NCBI GenBank assembly: GCA_016199375.1
Contig: JACQGV010000131.1
Coordinates: 1 to 5,295 of the forward strand
DNA from: Chloroflexota bacterium
GTDB taxonomy: Bacteria > Chloroflexota > Dehalococcoidia > SHYM01
Reading direction: 5' to 3'
DNA: 5,295 nucleotides
Under the pieces are notes generated by a model. The model did not search any database. It was not told the DNA's origin and saw only the letters and a program-made list of their open reading frames with translations. Each line of letters opens with the position of its first letter. Position 1 is the first letter of the stretch. Shown in pieces: positions 5,102-5,295 of this stretch. The position numbers and the translations under genes are program-made.

Positions 5102-5295
5102 ATGACCGCCGAGATCATAGATGGGCGGGCCATCGCCGAGGCGATCCGGGCCGAGGTGGCCGAGCAGGCCCGCGCCTGCAAGGCCCGAGGTGCAACGCCG
5201 GGCCTCGCCGCTGTCCTGGTCGGCGAGAACCCCGCCTCCATCTCCTATGTGGCCGGCAAGACCAAGGCCTGCGCCGAGGCGGGCATCTTCTCCGA
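5102..5295 (+). CDS. folD: Methylenetetrahydrofolate dehydrogenase / methenyltetrahydrofolate cyclohydrolase (FolD), first 64 codons; 3' end outside window
   Basis: FolD is a cytoplasmic bifunctional enzyme that oxidises 5,10-methylene-THF with NADP+ (usually) and hydrolyses the methenyl form to 10-formyl-THF, supplying purine and formyl-Met-tRNA synthesis. Seen: the N-terminal signature IIDGRAIAEAIRAEV at 5-19, TPGLAAVLVGENPAS at 32-46, and SYVAGK at 48-53, the YxxxK motif of the active site (Y49, K53, equivalent to the catalytic lysine at position 56 of the E. coli enzyme). KACAEAGI follows at 55-62. Full proteins are about 280-300 residues, so roughly a fifth is present and the NADP-binding domain is outside the window. 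The ATG at 5102 has AGGAG at 5091-5095, 6 bases upstream. The gene diverges from metF, the next step in the same pathway. Identification is secure. Confidence 0.95.
   Translation, partial: MTAEIIDGRAIAEAIRAEVAEQARACKARGATPGLAAVLVGENPASISYVAGKTKACAEAGIFS

Overview
This is a GC-rich, gene-dense bacterial window holding housekeeping cofactor genes and one drug-efflux-type transporter. Five genes are read on the minus strand and one on the plus strand; two are cut by the window edges. High GC, the MetF subtype and a short dispersed repeat of a kind I associate with Chloroflexota (Dehalococcoidia-like) and other uncultured bacteria suggest such an organism. This placement is inference; no rRNA or lineage-specific marker is present.

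Layout from right to left. At the right edge folD (5102 to the edge, plus strand, 5' part only) diverges from a minus-strand run of metF (4950-4063), acpS (4052-3666) and nnr (3669-2110). These three are packed like an operon: 10 bases separate metF from acpS, and acpS and nnr overlap by 4 bases (ATGA). The 151-base divergent region carries a promoter-like element for each direction and a perfect 6-3-6 inverted repeat between them. After nnr come 168 bases with a short dispersed-repeat-like segment and an extended -10 promoter for a 14-helix MFS transporter gene (1941-490). A further 141 bases hold an inverted repeat and a TATAAT promoter for coaX (348 to the left edge, N-terminal 116 codons only).

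How the genes fit together. FolD and MetF are consecutive steps of one-carbon folate metabolism (10-formyl/methenyl/methylene-THF to 5-methyl-THF). CoaX makes 4'-phosphopantothenate, the first committed step to CoA. AcpS uses CoA to load the phosphopantetheine arm on acyl carrier protein. Nnr repairs hydrated NADH and NADPH, the coenzymes that such reductases use. The neighbourhood is therefore cofactor supply and maintenance, with the transporter as the one outsider under its own promoter.

I do not see a novel defence, mobile or RNA-based system here. The points most worth a second look are the inverted repeat in the metF/folD divergent promoter region, the dispersed repeat forming the upstream part of the transporter promoter, and the loss of motif C in the transporter.
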